NCBI RefSeq assembly: GCF_003660105.1
Contig: NZ_CP032823.1
Coordinates: 1,116,001 to 1,180,000 of the forward strand
DNA length: 64,000 nt
DNA from: Aliarcobacter cryaerophilus ATCC 43158
Lineage (GTDB): Bacteria; Campylobacterota; Campylobacteria; Campylobacterales; Arcobacteraceae
Direction: 5' to 3'
Under the pieces are notes generated by a model, which searched no databases, had not been told where the DNA came from, and was given only the letters and a program-made list of their open reading frames with translations. Shown piece by piece: positions 26,625-36,025 of the stretch. The position numbers and the translations under genes were made by a program. Position 1 is the stretch's first letter. Every line of letters begins with the position of its first letter.

Positions 26625-27170
26625 CTATTTCTCCAAAAGCTTTTTAATATCAATTTCTAACATCTCATTTGGAACTAAACCTGTATATTTTTGAAAAAAT
26701 GTTCCATGTTTATCTATTAAAAAAGTAGTAGGAATCGCTTTAATTCCACCCAATGATTTTGCCAATTCAAAAGCTTCACCCGAGTTTGTTACAGTATAGT
26801 TTACATTATAAGATTTAAGCAACTCATTTATCTCTTCATTTGTTTTAAACTCTTCAAGCAAAATTCCAACTACAACAATATCATTTTTATAAGCTTCTTG
26901 AATTTGAACTAAATTTGAAATTTCAACCTTACAAGCTGGACACCAAGTTGTAAAAAAGTTTAATAAAACTATTTTATTATTTATATCTTTTAAATTTATT
27001 TTATCTTGATTTAAAGATATATTTATTTGTGAGTTATTAATTGTATTTAAACTAAATTGCTTTTCAGCACTATTTATTGTAGTTTTTTGATTTTTATCAC
27101 TTTTTGAATCACAAGCAGCAAAAAATAAAATTGGTAAAATAGTTAAAATTGCTAAAGTTTTAAACTTCAT
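26625..27170 (-). CDS. TlpA/ResA-like thioredoxin-fold lipoprotein
   Basis: 181 residues. The N-terminus LAILTILPILFFAACDSK is a type II signal with lipobox FAAC, so the mature protein begins at Cys and is membrane-anchored. The thioredoxin fold carries active site TTWCPACKVE and cis-Pro in KAIPTTFLIDKHG. TlpA/ResA-type proteins reduce periplasmic disulfides, often for cytochrome c maturation or metal-site assembly. It is followed by ftsY after 8 bp; this linkage is frequent in Campylobacterota by my recollection. Confidence 0.88.
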   Translation of the reverse strand: MKFKTLAILTILPILFFAACDSKSDKNQKTTINSAEKQFSLNTINNSQINISLNQDKINLKDINNKIVLLNFFTTWCPACKVEISNLVQIQEAYKNDIVVVGILLEEFKTNEEINELLKSYNVNYTVTNSGEAFELAKSLGGIKAIPTTFLIDKHGTFFQKYTGLVPNEMLEIDIKKLLEK

Positions 27171-27197
27171 TTTAATTCCTTTAGATAAAATTGTTTT

Positions 27198-27218
27198 TTA
27201 GGTAGAGATTTTACCTAA
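27198..27218 (+). promoter_or_regulatory. inverted repeat in the fau leader
   Basis: TTAGGTA (27198-27204) and TACCTAA (27212-27218) are perfect complements separated by seven bases, directly before the GAGG ribosome binding site of fau. It may be an operator between the divergent tlpA-like and fau genes or an RNA hairpin. Confidence 0.25.
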
Positions 27219-27229
27219 GTGAGGCTTAA

Positions 27230-27766
27230 ATGAACACAAATCACAAAAGTGATTTTCGACAATCATGTATGAAAAGATTAAAATTTGTAGCACTTTTTTC
27301 AAAATATTCAAGAAATAAGAGAATTATTCAAAAATTAAAGAGTATTATACGAACTAATGATGCAAAAAATATTTTATTGTATCTCCCACTTGATATTGAA
27401 GTAGATACAACACTTTTAATTAATGAGTTAAGAAGAGAGAAAAAAATAGTTTATGTACCATTTATGGAAGATGATAGTTTTAAAATAGTAAAGTATAGAC
27501 TACCACTTCATAAAAAAAAGTTTAATATAAAAGAGCCTACAAACTCTTTTTTAAAACCAAATAAGATTGACTTAGCAGTAGTTCCTATTGTTGGAATTGA
27601 TGTTTTAAACAAAAGAATCGGGTTTGGTAAAGGTATGTATGATAGATTTTTTTATAGATTAAAATACAGACCAAAAATAGTTTTTATACAACTTGAACTT
27701 TGTAAAAGTAAAGAAATTTTAAGTGATAATTACGATATTGAAGCAGATTATATAATTACGGGATAG
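27230..27766 (+). CDS. fau: 5-formyltetrahydrofolate cyclo-ligase
   Basis: 178 residues. The C-terminal nucleotide/folate motif IGFGKGMYDRFFYRL and DLAVVPIVGIDVLNKR are diagnostic of the MTHFS/YgfA family; the N-terminal basic patch RQSCMKRLKF and LLYLPLDIEVDT also fit. The enzyme converts 5-formyl-THF to 5,10-methenyl-THF with ATP. GAGG precedes the ATG by 5 bp. It is the first gene of a plus-strand operon with rny, rsmD and an ABC permease; the gap to rny is 6 bp. Confidence 0.9.
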   Translation: MNTNHKSDFRQSCMKRLKFVALFSKYSRNKRIIQKLKSIIRTNDAKNILLYLPLDIEVDTTLLINELRREKKIVYVPFMEDDSFKIVKYRLPLHKKKFNIKEPTNSFLKPNKIDLAVVPIVGIDVLNKRIGFGKGMYDRFFYRLKYRPKIVFIQLELCKSKEILSDNYDIEADYIITG

Positions 27767-27772
27767 GTTAAA

Positions 27773-29317
27773 ATGGAGATTTTATTAATATCTGTTGCAT
27801 TTGGGGCTTTTAGTTCAATTGTTACAGTTTTTATTTTAAAGAAGATAAATAAAGCCAAGCTTGAAGTTTTTATTGAACAAGCGAAGGCAAAAGCGAGAGT
27901 TATAGAACACGAAGCAGAAGTTGCTTTAAAAGATGCCCAACTAAAAGCAAAATTTGAGTGTGATAGAGAGTTTAAAAGTGCTAGAAAAGAGTATGAAAAC
28001 ATGCTTTTTAAGATTGAAAAGAAGGAAAAAGAGTTAAATGAGCATCTTGAAAATGAATTAAGACTTATTAAAGCTCAAAAAGAAGAAATTAGCGAAAATA
28101 ATAGAAAAATTGCAGTATTAAAAGATGGTATTGAAGAGCAGAAAAGAACTTACGAACAAAAAACTCTTGAAGCTATAAAAATATTGGAAAATGCTAGTGG
28201 ACTTACAAAAAGTGAAGCAAAAGAGTTAATGCTTGAAAAAGTAAAAGAAGATTCAAGAGCTGAAATTGCTTCAATATTTAGAAAAAAATATAAATTAGCA
28301 GAACAAAATTCAAAACAAGAGGTAAATAATATTTTATCTCAAGCAGTTACAAGATATGCAGGAGAGTTTGCAGCTGAAAGACTTATAAATAATATTCCTT
28401 TAAATGATGAAGAGACAAAAGGTAAAATTATTGGAAAAGAAGGAAGAAATATAAAAGCTCTTGAGATGCTTTTAGGAGTTGATATTATAATAGATGATAC
28501 TCCAAATACTATTACAATTTCCTCTTTTAATTTATATAGAAGAGCAATTGCTACAAGAACAATTCAAGAACTACTTGAAGATGGAAGAATTCAACCAGCA
28601 AGAATTGAAGAGATTTATAACAAAGTAAAAGCTGAATTTGACAAAAAGATACAAAAAGAAGGCGAAGATGTTGTTATGGAGCTTGGAATTAAATCTATGC
28701 ATATTGAGCTTATCAAACTTGTTGGACGGTTAAGATATAGAGCAAGTTATGGACAAAATGCACTTGCACATACTTTAGAAGTTGCTCATCTCGCTGGTCT
28801 TATTGCATCTCAAATGGGTGGAGATGCAATATTAGCTAGACGTGCTGGAATTATGCATGATATTGGAAAAGCTTTAACACATGAAGCTCCTGGAAGCCAT
28901 GTTGATTTAGGTGCAGAAATTTGCAAAAGATATGGAGAGTGTGAAACTGTAATAAATGCAATTTATGCCCATCATGGTCATGAAGAACCAATAAACGTTG
29001 AAAGTGCAGCCGTTTGTGCAGCAGATGCTTTAAGTGCTGCAAGACCAGGTGCTAGAAGAGAAGTTTTAGAGAGTTTCTTAAAAAGAGTAGAAGAGATTGA
29101 AAATATAACTACAAGTAAAATTGGAGTAACAAATGCTTATGCCATAAATGCAGGAAGAGAAGTAAGAGTTATAGTAAATGCAAAACTTGTAAATGATGAT
29201 GAAGCTGTGTTGCTTGCAACTGAAATAGCAAAAGAGATAGAAGAAAAAGTTCAATATCCTGGTGAAATTAAAATAAACGTAATAAGAGAAATTAGAGCTG
29301 AAAGCTATGCTAGGTAA
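27773..29317 (+). CDS. rny: ribonuclease Y
   Basis: 514 residues. An N-terminal membrane helix (ISVAFGAFSSIVTVFIL) is followed by a long charged coiled coil (about 28-190), a KH domain (KGKIIGKEGRNIKALEMLLGVDIIIDDTPNTITISSF) and an HD domain with HTLEVAHLAGLIA and MHDIGKAL. RNase Y is the membrane-bound endoribonuclease that initiates mRNA decay in organisms lacking RNase E. Length and domain order are canonical. It follows fau closely and precedes rsmD by 18 bp. Confidence 0.96.
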   Translation: MEILLISVAFGAFSSIVTVFILKKINKAKLEVFIEQAKAKARVIEHEAEVALKDAQLKAKFECDREFKSARKEYENMLFKIEKKEKELNEHLENELRLIKAQKEEISENNRKIAVLKDGIEEQKRTYEQKTLEAIKILENASGLTKSEAKELMLEKVKEDSRAEIASIFRKKYKLAEQNSKQEVNNILSQAVTRYAGEFAAERLINNIPLNDEETKGKIIGKEGRNIKALEMLLGVDIIIDDTPNTITISSFNLYRRAIATRTIQELLEDGRIQPARIEEIYNKVKAEFDKKIQKEGEDVVMELGIKSMHIELIKLVGRLRYRASYGQNALAHTLEVAHLAGLIASQMGGDAILARRAGIMHDIGKALTHEAPGSHVDLGAEICKRYGECETVINAIYAHHGHEEPINVESAAVCAADALSAARPGARREVLESFLKRVEEIENITTSKIGVTNAYAINAGREVRVIVNAKLVNDDEAVLLATEIAKEIEEKVQYPGEIKINVIREIRAESYAR

Positions 29318-29335
29318 TCGAGAAAAAGGTAAAAA

Positions 29336-29941
29336 ATGAATGAAATAAAACAGATAACAAAACCAACAACAAAAATAATAGCAGGTGCATACAAAGGTAA
29401 AGTTTTAAACTTACCATCTTTGGATGTAACAAGAAGTTCAAAAGCAGTTTTAAAAGAGTCTGTATTTAATGTTTTACAATTTGATATCATTGATAAAATA
29501 TTTATAGAATCATTTGCTGGAAGTGGTTCTATTGGGCTTGAAGCAATTAGTCGTGGTGCAAAAAGAGCTTATTTTATAGAGCTTGATAAAAAATCTTACT
29601 CTATTTTACTTAAAAATTGTAAAAGTATAAATATTGAAAAGTGTCAAACTATTCAAGGAAATGCATTTGTTCAAACTCCTCTTATTTTAGATTTTTTAAA
29701 AAATTCTAAAGAAGAAATTGTTTTATATGTTGACCCTCCTTTTGATTTTAGAGAAGGAATGGAAGATATTTATGATAAATCTTTTAGAATGATTGAAAAT
29801 ATTGAAAATAGCAATATTTTCAAAATAATAATAGAACATGAATCAAAACTTGAAGTTCCAAAAATTTTAGGAAAATATAGTTTAGAAAAAACTAGAAAGT
29901 TTGGTAAAAGTTCACTATCTTACTTTAGTTATAAAGCTTAA
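29336..29941 (+). CDS. rsmD: 16S rRNA (guanine(966)-N(2))-methyltransferase
   Basis: 201 residues. The AdoMet motif FAGSGSIGLEAISRGAKRAYFIE and catalytic YVDPPFD are the RsmD hallmarks; the N-terminal GAYKGKVLNLPSLDVTRSSKAVLKESVFNVL is the substrate-binding part, as in the family. It methylates G966 of 16S rRNA. The stop overlaps the next start (TAATG), coupling it to the ABC permease gene. Confidence 0.92.
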   Translation: MNEIKQITKPTTKIIAGAYKGKVLNLPSLDVTRSSKAVLKESVFNVLQFDIIDKIFIESFAGSGSIGLEAISRGAKRAYFIELDKKSYSILLKNCKSINIEKCQTIQGNAFVQTPLILDFLKNSKEEIVLYVDPPFDFREGMEDIYDKSFRMIENIENSNIFKIIIEHESKLEVPKILGKYSLEKTRKFGKSSLSYFSYKA

Positions 29942-30741
29942 TGTTTAGATTTTCTTTAATTTTGCTAATAGTTGTAGCTTTATCTATGTTTATAGCTCCA
30001 ATTTTTTATACAGTTTCACCATATGAATTAAATCCAAGTAAAATTCTTCTATCACCATCTTTTGAGCATATAATGGGAACAGATAGATTAGGACGAGATG
30101 TATTTGCTAGAGTTTTAGAAGGTGGTCAAACTTCACTTATAATAGGTTTTTTAGCGGCATCTTTTTCATCTTTTTTGGGTTTAATTATTGGAATAACTGC
30201 TGGTTATTTTAAAGGAAATATTGATAAAACTATTACTATTATAATTGACCTATTTTTAACTTTTCCAACATTTTTTCTTCTTTTAGCTTTAGTTTCATAT
30301 ATTGAAGCAAATAGTCTTGTTTTGATACTTGTAATCTCAATAACTGGTTGGATGGGAATGTCAAGAATGATAAGAAGTGAAAGTTTTGCACTTAGTAATA
30401 AGCCATTTATAAAAATCTTAAAAATAGCAAATGTAAATAAAGTAAAAATTATTTTAAAATATTTTGCCCCACTTTTAGCTCCTATTTTTCTTATCTCTTT
30501 TTCATTTGGAGTTGCAGGTGCTATATTAGCAGAATCTGGTCTTTCATTTTTAGGTCTTGGAGTAAATCCACCACAAATGAGCTGGGGAAGTCTTTTAAGT
30601 GATGGAAAAGCTGTTATAGATATTGCTTGGCATTTAAGCTTTTTTCCAGGACTTATGATATTTATAATAACTTTTTGCCTAATTCAAATAAGTGATTATC
30701 TACAAAATATAGCAAATAAAAAAGATTTACTTAAAAATTAA
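29941..30741 (+). CDS. DppC/OppC-type ABC transporter permease
   Basis: 266 residues with about six membrane helices. HIMGTDRLGRDVFARVLEGGQTSLIIGFLAASFSSFLGLIIGITAGYFKG is the typical N-terminal part of OppC/DppC/NikC permeases, and AILAESGLSFLGLGVNPPQMSWGSLLSDG is the EAA-loop and following segment. The family imports peptides, nickel or other small molecules. The partner permease, ATPases and binding protein are not adjacent, so the transporter must be assembled from genes elsewhere. It is coupled to rsmD by a one-base overlap. Confidence 0.88.
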   Translation: MFRFSLILLIVVALSMFIAPIFYTVSPYELNPSKILLSPSFEHIMGTDRLGRDVFARVLEGGQTSLIIGFLAASFSSFLGLIIGITAGYFKGNIDKTITIIIDLFLTFPTFFLLLALVSYIEANSLVLILVISITGWMGMSRMIRSESFALSNKPFIKILKIANVNKVKIILKYFAPLLAPIFLISFSFGVAGAILAESGLSFLGLGVNPPQMSWGSLLSDGKAVIDIAWHLSFFPGLMIFIITFCLIQISDYLQNIANKKDLLKN

Positions 30742-30780
30742 TAAATATTAAATATTGTTTAAATGGATTTACAACAAAAC

Positions 30781-30811
30781 TTTGGTATTATCCACACCAT
30801 AAATTACCAAA
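30781..30811 (+). promoter_or_regulatory. inverted repeat in the argG leader
   Basis: TTTGGTA (30781-30787) and TACCAAA (30805-30811) can pair across a 17-base loop, ending just before the AGGAA ribosome binding site. It could be an operator half-site pair or a weak leader hairpin for argG. Confidence 0.25.
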
Positions 30812-30825
30812 AATAGGAAAAAATT

Positions 30826-32061
30826 ATGAGTAAAAAAGATATTAAAAAAGTTGTACTTGCTTATAGCGGTGGGCTTGATACATCTATTATTTTAAAATGG
30901 CTTCAAGATGAATATGATGCAGAAGTTATAACTTTTACAGCTGATTTAGGTCAAGGGGAAGAAGTTGAACCTGCACGTGCAAAAGCTATTGCTTGTGGTA
31001 TTAAACCTGAAAATGTTTATATTTTAGATGTTAAAGAAGAGTTTGTAAAAGATTATGTTTTCCCTATGTTTAGAGCAAATGCTATTTACGAAGGTGAATA
31101 TCTTTTAGGAACAAGTATAGCTAGACCACTTATCGCAAAAAAACTTGTTGAAATTGCAAATGAAAAAGGTGCACAAGCGGTTAGTCATGGAGCGACAGGA
31201 AAAGGAAATGATCAAGTTAGATTTGAGCTAGGAGCATTAGCACTTAATCCAGATTTAAAAGTAATTGCACCTTGGAGAGAGTGGGAGTTAAACTCAAGAG
31301 AGAGTTTACTTGAGTATGCTAAAAAACATAATATTGAGATTTCTCAAAAACACGTTGATGAAAATGGAAACCCAAAAATAAGCCCATATTCAATGGATGC
31401 TAATTTATTACATATCTCTTATGAAGGTCTTCACTTAGAAAATCCAGCAAATGAACCAGAAGAGACAATGTGGTTATGGACAACAAGTCCAGAAAAAGCT
31501 CCTGATCAAGCTGAAATTATTGAAATTGAGTATAAAAATGGAGATCCAATTGCATTAAATGGTGAAAAGCTATCGCCTGCAAACTTACTTGAATCTTTAA
31601 ATAAACTTGGGAATAAACATGGTATTGGAAGAGTTGATATAGTTGAAAATAGATATGTTGGAATGAAGGCACGTGGTTGTTATGAGACTCCAGGTGGAAC
31701 TATTATGCTAAAAGCTCATAGAGCTATTGAGTCTTTAACTCTTGATAGAGAAGCTGCTCATTTAAAAGATGAGTTAATGCCAAGATATGCAAAACTAATC
31801 TATCAAGGATATTGGTTTAGTCCAGAAAGAGAGATGCTTCAAGCTGCTATTGATGCAACTCAAAAAAATGTAGAAGGGAAAGTTAGATTAAAACTTTACA
31901 AAGGTAATGTTATGGTTATTGGAAGAGATTCTTCAAAATCTCTATATGATGATGCATACTCGACTTTTGAAAAAGATGAAGTTTATAATCAAAAAGATGC
32001 AGAAGGATTTATTAGATTAAATGCTTTAAGACTTGTAATTGCAGGTAAAAAACAAAGATAA
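30826..32061 (+). CDS. argG: argininosuccinate synthase
   Basis: 411 residues. The ATP pyrophosphatase motif [16 protein letters not shown] and the conserved [32 protein letters not shown] and [11 protein letters not shown] segments identify ArgG, which joins citrulline and aspartate in arginine synthesis. The gene has its own 85-bp leader and a strong terminator 20 bp after the stop, so it is probably monocistronic. Confidence 0.97.
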   Translation: MSKKDIKKVVLAYSGGLDTSIILKWLQDEYDAEVITFTADLGQGEEVEPARAKAIACGIKPENVYILDVKEEFVKDYVFPMFRANAIYEGEYLLGTSIARPLIAKKLVEIANEKGAQAVSHGATGKGNDQVRFELGALALNPDLKVIAPWREWELNSRESLLEYAKKHNIEISQKHVDENGNPKISPYSMDANLLHISYEGLHLENPANEPEETMWLWTTSPEKAPDQAEIIEIEYKNGDPIALNGEKLSPANLLESLNKLGNKHGIGRVDIVENRYVGMKARGCYETPGGTIMLKAHRAIESLTLDREAAHLKDELMPRYAKLIYQGYWFSPEREMLQAAIDATQKNVEGKVRLKLYKGNVMVIGRDSSKSLYDDAYSTFEKDEVYNQKDAEGFIRLNALRLVIAGKKQR

Positions 32062-32080
32062 TTAAATTTAAAAAAGAATA

Positions 32081-32119
32081 AAAAGAACTCATAAGCTATT
32101 TTATGAGTTCTTTTTTTTT
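32081..32119 (+). terminator. strong terminator between argG and fur
   Basis: A 14-bp perfect stem (AAAAGAACTCATAA at 32081-32094, loop of 6, complement at 32101-32114) is followed by a run of Ts to 32119. Because the stem is flanked by A-rich sequence on the other side, it may also stop fur transcripts from the opposite strand. Confidence 0.9.
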
Positions 32120-32128
32120 AAAAAGATT

Positions 32129-32569
32129 TTACTGGCAACTTTCACAAATACCATATAATTGCATTGAATGATCAGTTATTTTAAACTTATTTGCTTTTGC
32201 TATTTTTTCTTGTCGTTTTTCAATCTCTTCATCAACAAATTCAACTATTTTTCCACAATCTGTGCAAATTAGGTGGTCATGATGAGATTTAATATTACTT
32301 TCATATTTCTTTCCATCAACACCAAAATTAAGTGAAGCAATAAGCTCCACTTCCTCTAAAAAACTTAACGCTCTATAAACTGTTGCAATTCCAACATTTG
32401 AGTTAGGATAATCTTTTTTTATTTGGTTATAAACCTCTTCAGCAGTTAAATGACCATTTGCGTGAAGTAATATACTTAGAACAATCTCTCTTTGTTCTGT
32501 ATACTTAAGACCTTTTTGCTTAACAATCTTTTTTAACTCTTCTATAATCTCTTCATAATTATTCAACAT
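32129..32569 (-). CDS. fur: ferric uptake regulator family repressor
   Basis: 146 residues. An N-terminal winged helix (YTEQREIVLSILL...NSNVGIATVYRALSFLEEVELI) is followed by the metal-binding region KSHHDHLICTDCGKIVEF and a C-terminal CESC, giving the two Cys-x-x-Cys pairs of the structural zinc site. Fur represses iron-uptake genes when iron is plentiful. It is divergent from feoAB, whose promoter carries a Fur-box-like palindrome. A PerR assignment is less likely because of this context, but cannot be excluded. Confidence 0.88.
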   Translation of the reverse strand: MLNNYEEIIEELKKIVKQKGLKYTEQREIVLSILLHANGHLTAEEVYNQIKKDYPNSNVGIATVYRALSFLEEVELIASLNFGVDGKKYESNIKSHHDHLICTDCGKIVEFVDEEIEKRQEKIAKANKFKITDHSMQLYGICESCQ

Positions 32570-32678
32570 AAAAACACCTTTAAAAAATAAAAATCTAGTA
32601 TATCTAAAGTTTAAGAAAAATTCAAATATTTCTTATATTTTATTGATATAAATTAATACAATTTAATCAATTTTACAT

Positions 32679-32694
32679 TATAATAATCATTATT
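32679..32694 (+). promoter_or_regulatory. feoA promoter with Fur-box-like palindrome
   Basis: TATAAT at 32679-32684 is a consensus -10 box. The palindrome AATAATCATTATT (32682-32694) overlaps it and matches the core of the Fur consensus (GATAATGATAATCATTATC). It lies 20 bp upstream of the feoA ATG and next to fur. Binding of Fur-Fe here would block RNA polymerase. Confidence 0.75.
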
Positions 32695-32713
32695 AATATT
32701 TAAAGGTGTAAAA

Positions 32714-32932
32714 ATGTCACTAAATGATTTAGATTTACAAAAAACTGCTAATATAAAAGCTATAAACTGTGATGATGTTTTAAAAAAGAGACTCTATTCT
32801 TTTGGAATAATTGTAGGAAACCAAATTTGTGTAACAGCGAAATCTTTAGCTAAAAAAACTATTGAGATAAAAATAAATCAATCCAAAGTTGCATTAAGAA
32901 ATAGCGAAGCTATTAAAATTAAAGTTGGATAA
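32714..32932 (+). CDS. feoA: ferrous iron transport protein A
   Basis: 72 residues. The SH3-like FeoA fold is visible: a N-terminal stretch with AINCDDVLKKRLYSFGIIVGNQICVTAKSLAKKTIEIKINQSKVALRNSEAIKI. FeoA is a small cytoplasmic partner needed for FeoB-mediated Fe(II) uptake. AAAGG precedes the ATG, and feoB begins 2 bp after the stop. The Fur-box-like promoter directly upstream indicates iron regulation. Confidence 0.88.
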   Translation: MSLNDLDLQKTANIKAINCDDVLKKRLYSFGIIVGNQICVTAKSLAKKTIEIKINQSKVALRNSEAIKIKVG

Positions 32933-32934
32933 TA

Positions 32935-34845
32935 ATGAATAAAACTATAAAAATAGCTCTTGTAGGTCAGCCTAATGTTGGTAAATCTATGCTTATTAAC
33001 TCAATTTCAAACTCGAGATTAAAAGTTGGAAATTTTTCAGGTGTTACTGTTGAAAAAAAAGAGGTAATTTTTAAATATAAAGATTATGATATTAAAATTA
33101 TTGATTTACCTGGTTCTTATTCACTTGAAAACTACTCACTAGAAGAAAAAGTTGTAAAAAACTTTTTAAATCAAAATAACTATGATATTGTCTTAAATGT
33201 TGTTGATTCAACAAATCTTCAAAGAAATCTTTTGCTTACTAGTGAATTATTAGCTTTAAATAAAAAAATGATTATTGCACTAAATATGAGTGATGAAGCA
33301 AAAAAAGAGAATATTTTAATCAATAATGAAAAGCTATCATCTCTTTTAAATACACCTTGCATAAAAACAAGTGCGACAAATAAAGATGGACTTAAAGAGT
33401 TGTTAGATCAAATTTTAAAAACATTTGAAGAAGATAAAATAGTCTTTAAACAATCTTTTAATACAGATATTTTAAATGGTGATGAGATTTTAACTAAAAG
33501 ATTTGATTTTGTAAAAAATATTGTACAACAATGTTTAAAAATTGAAGAAAATAGAGAAAAAACTACTACGGAAAAAATAGACTCAATTTTGATGAATAAA
33601 TTTATAGGGCTTCCTATATTTTTATTTTTAATGTGGGGATTATTTCAGCTAACTTTTACTTTAGGACAAATTCCTATGGATTATATAGATAGTTTCTTCT
33701 TACTATTTTCAAATATTATTAAAAATATAATTGGAGATAATCAGCTATCTTCACTTTTAGCAGATGGAGTAATAGCTGGAGTTAGTGCTGTTGTTATGTT
33801 TTTACCAAATATTTTGATTTTGTTTTTGGGAATTTCACTACTTGAAGGAACTGGCTATATGAGTAGAGTTGCTTTTTTACTCGATGGAACTTTTCATAAA
33901 TTTGGACTTCATGGTAAATCCTTTATTCCACTTGTTACTGGTTTTGGTTGTAGTGTTCCAGCTTATATGGCAGCTAGGACTTTAAAAAATGAAAAAGATA
34001 AATTATTAACTCTATTTATTATTGGATTTATGTCTTGTGGTGCTAGATTACCTATTTATGTACTTTTTGTAGGTGCATTTTTTGGTACTAATAATGCGGG
34101 GAATATACTATTTATAATCTATATTAGTGGTGCAATTTTTGGCTTATTTGCTGCAAAATTTTTAAGAGCAGTAGTTTTTAAAGGAAAAGATGAGCCATTT
34201 GTTATGGAGATGCCAAAATATAGACTACCTTCACTAAAACTAGTTTACAAAGAGATTACAAACAAAGCTTTTATGTATTTAAAAAAAGCTGGAACATTTA
34301 TTTTAGTAGCATCAGTTTTAATTTGGTTTATGAGTAACTATCCTAAATATCCAAATATTGAAGAGATGATAAATCAAAAAATTGAATTATCAATAAATGA
34401 TGAATTAAAACAAGAGTTACAAAATGAATTAGCTTTATACAATCTTGAAAACTCATATTTAGGAAAAATTGGAAAATTTAGTGAGCCATTTTTTGCTCCT
34501 TTGGGATTTGACTGGAAAATGGCTGTTGCACTTGAAGCTGGGTTAGCTGCTAAAGAGGTTGTTGTTTCGACTCTATCTATTTTATACGGATTAGGAGAGA
34601 GTGAAAATCCAGATGAACCAACTATTACTTTAGTTGAGAAAATAAAAACGAATATTCCTTTTGAAGCTGCAATTTCATTTATAGTATTTGTGATGATTTA
34701 TCTGCCTTGCTTGGCTGCTTCTATGGTATTTGCAAAAGAAGCTGGTGGATGGAAATATCTTGGGTATTTGTTTGTATTTACTACAACAACTGCTTGGATA
34801 ATGTCATTTATAGCATATAACATTACAAAAATAGTATTAGCGTAA
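32935..34845 (+). CDS. feoB: ferrous iron transporter B
   Basis: 636 residues. The N-terminal G domain has G1 GQPNVGKS, the G2 region VGNFSGVTVEKKE, G3 DLPGSYSL and G4 NMSD, followed by a helical GDI-like spacer and about eight membrane helices with the paired Gate motifs (FIPLVTGFGCSVPAYMAAR and PLGFDWKMAVALEAGLAAKEVVVSTLSILYG). It imports Fe(II) across the inner membrane. The protein is somewhat shorter than E. coli FeoB (773 aa) but similar to Campylobacterota homologues. Start is 2 bp after feoA. Confidence 0.96.
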   Translation: MNKTIKIALVGQPNVGKSMLINSISNSRLKVGNFSGVTVEKKEVIFKYKDYDIKIIDLPGSYSLENYSLEEKVVKNFLNQNNYDIVLNVVDSTNLQRNLLLTSELLALNKKMIIALNMSDEAKKENILINNEKLSSLLNTPCIKTSATNKDGLKELLDQILKTFEEDKIVFKQSFNTDILNGDEILTKRFDFVKNIVQQCLKIEENREKTTTEKIDSILMNKFIGLPIFLFLMWGLFQLTFTLGQIPMDYIDSFFLLFSNIIKNIIGDNQLSSLLADGVIAGVSAVVMFLPNILILFLGISLLEGTGYMSRVAFLLDGTFHKFGLHGKSFIPLVTGFGCSVPAYMAARTLKNEKDKLLTLFIIGFMSCGARLPIYVLFVGAFFGTNNAGNILFIIYISGAIFGLFAAKFLRAVVFKGKDEPFVMEMPKYRLPSLKLVYKEITNKAFMYLKKAGTFILVASVLIWFMSNYPKYPNIEEMINQKIELSINDELKQELQNELALYNLENSYLGKIGKFSEPFFAPLGFDWKMAVALEAGLAAKEVVVSTLSILYGLGESENPDEPTITLVEKIKTNIPFEAAISFIVFVMIYLPCLAASMVFAKEAGGWKYLGYLFVFTTTTAWIMSFIAYNITKIVLA

Positions 34846-34854
34846 AAGCTACTA

Positions 34855-35199
34855 CTATTTTAACTCAAATTTTGTTGTGTATTCTTGGTTGTTGTAGATA
34901 ATTTTAAAATCCCACTTACCTTTTTCTCTTCCATCTAAATATCTAAAATCATAAGCTGAAGTATCCCCTGCTGGAATTATCATCTCTCTTGTTCGTGAAA
35001 TACTACCATTTGGGTCAATCCAGTTTATAATCAATGTTTGATTGTTCTCACTATTTAACTCTACTTCAAATTTACAAATTATTGAATTTTCATCTTCTAA
35101 AATAAGACAATCAACATTTGGGTTATATGTTTTTTGCTCAACTGTGCCCTGAGAAAAAAGCAAAGTAGCAAAAGATAGAAAAATAACTAATTTTTTCAT
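34855..35199 (-). CDS. small exported beta-sandwich-like protein, unknown function
   Basis: 114 residues. The signal peptide MKKLVIFLSFATLLFSQ is followed by a short domain with two Cys (CLILEDENSIIC, residues about 31-43) and alternating strands (TLIINWIDPNGSISRTREMIIPAGDTSAYDFRYLDGREKGKWDFKIIYNNQEYTTKFEL), which looks like an immunoglobulin-like sandwich. The two Cys may form a disulfide. It lies between feoB (convergent) and the bpt-trpA unit; no functional link is evident. Confidence 0.7.
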   Translation of the reverse strand: MKKLVIFLSFATLLFSQGTVEQKTYNPNVDCLILEDENSIICKFEVELNSENNQTLIINWIDPNGSISRTREMIIPAGDTSAYDFRYLDGREKGKWDFKIIYNNQEYTTKFELK

Positions 35200-35284
35200 A
35201 CAAATCCTTCGTTTTAAATTTTTATTATAGTTAAAATTTATTTTAATTATAATGATTTTTTAGATATTTAGAAAAAAACTACTT

Positions 35285-36022
35285 CTATTGTATGAATTTT
35301 TCCCATATTGGCTCTTCATTTAAGTTTGCTCTATTTTTTAAAATCTCAAAAGGCATATACTCTTTTTTATATCCCATTGAGTAGTGATTATCTATCCAAT
35401 ATCCCAAATAAATATATGGAACATTTAACTCTTTTGCAATATTTATTTGAGTTAAAATAGAGAACTTTCCAATAGAAAACTCTTCAAAATTATGGTCATA
35501 AAAACAGTAAATAGAAGATATTGCATTTGGTAAAATATCTACTAAAGCAACTCCTATTAACTCATCATCTCTAAGATATAGAAACTCTGTTGCATATTTT
35601 GTATTTCCTTCAACATAAGATTTTATATAGTCTTCGTGGTCTATATGTACATACTTCCAACCTTTTTTATCTTGCATAAAAGTATGATATTTATGGTACA
35701 AATCCATATGCTCTTTTGTTACAGTTGGAGGTCTTATAAAAACTTTTGTATCTTTGTTTTTATTTAAAACTCTTTTTTGTGATTTTGAAAACTGAAAATT
35801 CTTTACATCAATTCGCATAGATACACACTTTGTACAGCTCTTACACTCTGGTACAAAATGTATTTTTCCGAATCTTCTCCAACCTCTTTCTAGCTTTTTT
35901 TGATATTCTTCAATACTACAAGAATTTAAAAATCTATATCTCATATCTGATTTTTTATCTTCAAAATAAGAACAATCTCTATTCTCTTCAAAAAACTCTA
36001 AATCAGGATTAATAAAATTCAT
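35285..36022 (-). CDS. bpt: aspartate/glutamate leucyl- or arginyl-transferase (Ate1/Bpt family)
   Basis: 245 residues. Family landmarks are CSYFEDKKSDMRYRF near residue 17, GWRRFGKIHFVPECKSCTKCVSMRI, KKGWKYVHIDHEDYIKS and the C-terminal YLGYWIDNHYSMGYKKEYMPFEIL. This family transfers leucine or arginine from aminoacyl-tRNA to N-terminal acidic residues, marking proteins for ClpAP degradation in the bacterial N-degron pathway. It lies 3 bp downstream of trpA on the same strand. Confidence 0.88.
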   Translation of the reverse strand: MNFINPDLEFFEENRDCSYFEDKKSDMRYRFLNSCSIEEYQKKLERGWRRFGKIHFVPECKSCTKCVSMRIDVKNFQFSKSQKRVLNKNKDTKVFIRPPTVTKEHMDLYHKYHTFMQDKKGWKYVHIDHEDYIKSYVEGNTKYATEFLYLRDDELIGVALVDILPNAISSIYCFYDHNFEEFSIGKFSILTQINIAKELNVPYIYLGYWIDNHYSMGYKKEYMPFEILKNRANLNEEPIWEKFIQ

Positions 36023-36025
36023 TTT

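Noticed and set aside
32634-32694. A/T-rich repeats upstream of feoA as a possible CRISPR or origin element
   Set aside because: No regular spacing, no dnaA-box cluster and no cas or replication initiator gene; explained by the promoter and Fur site.
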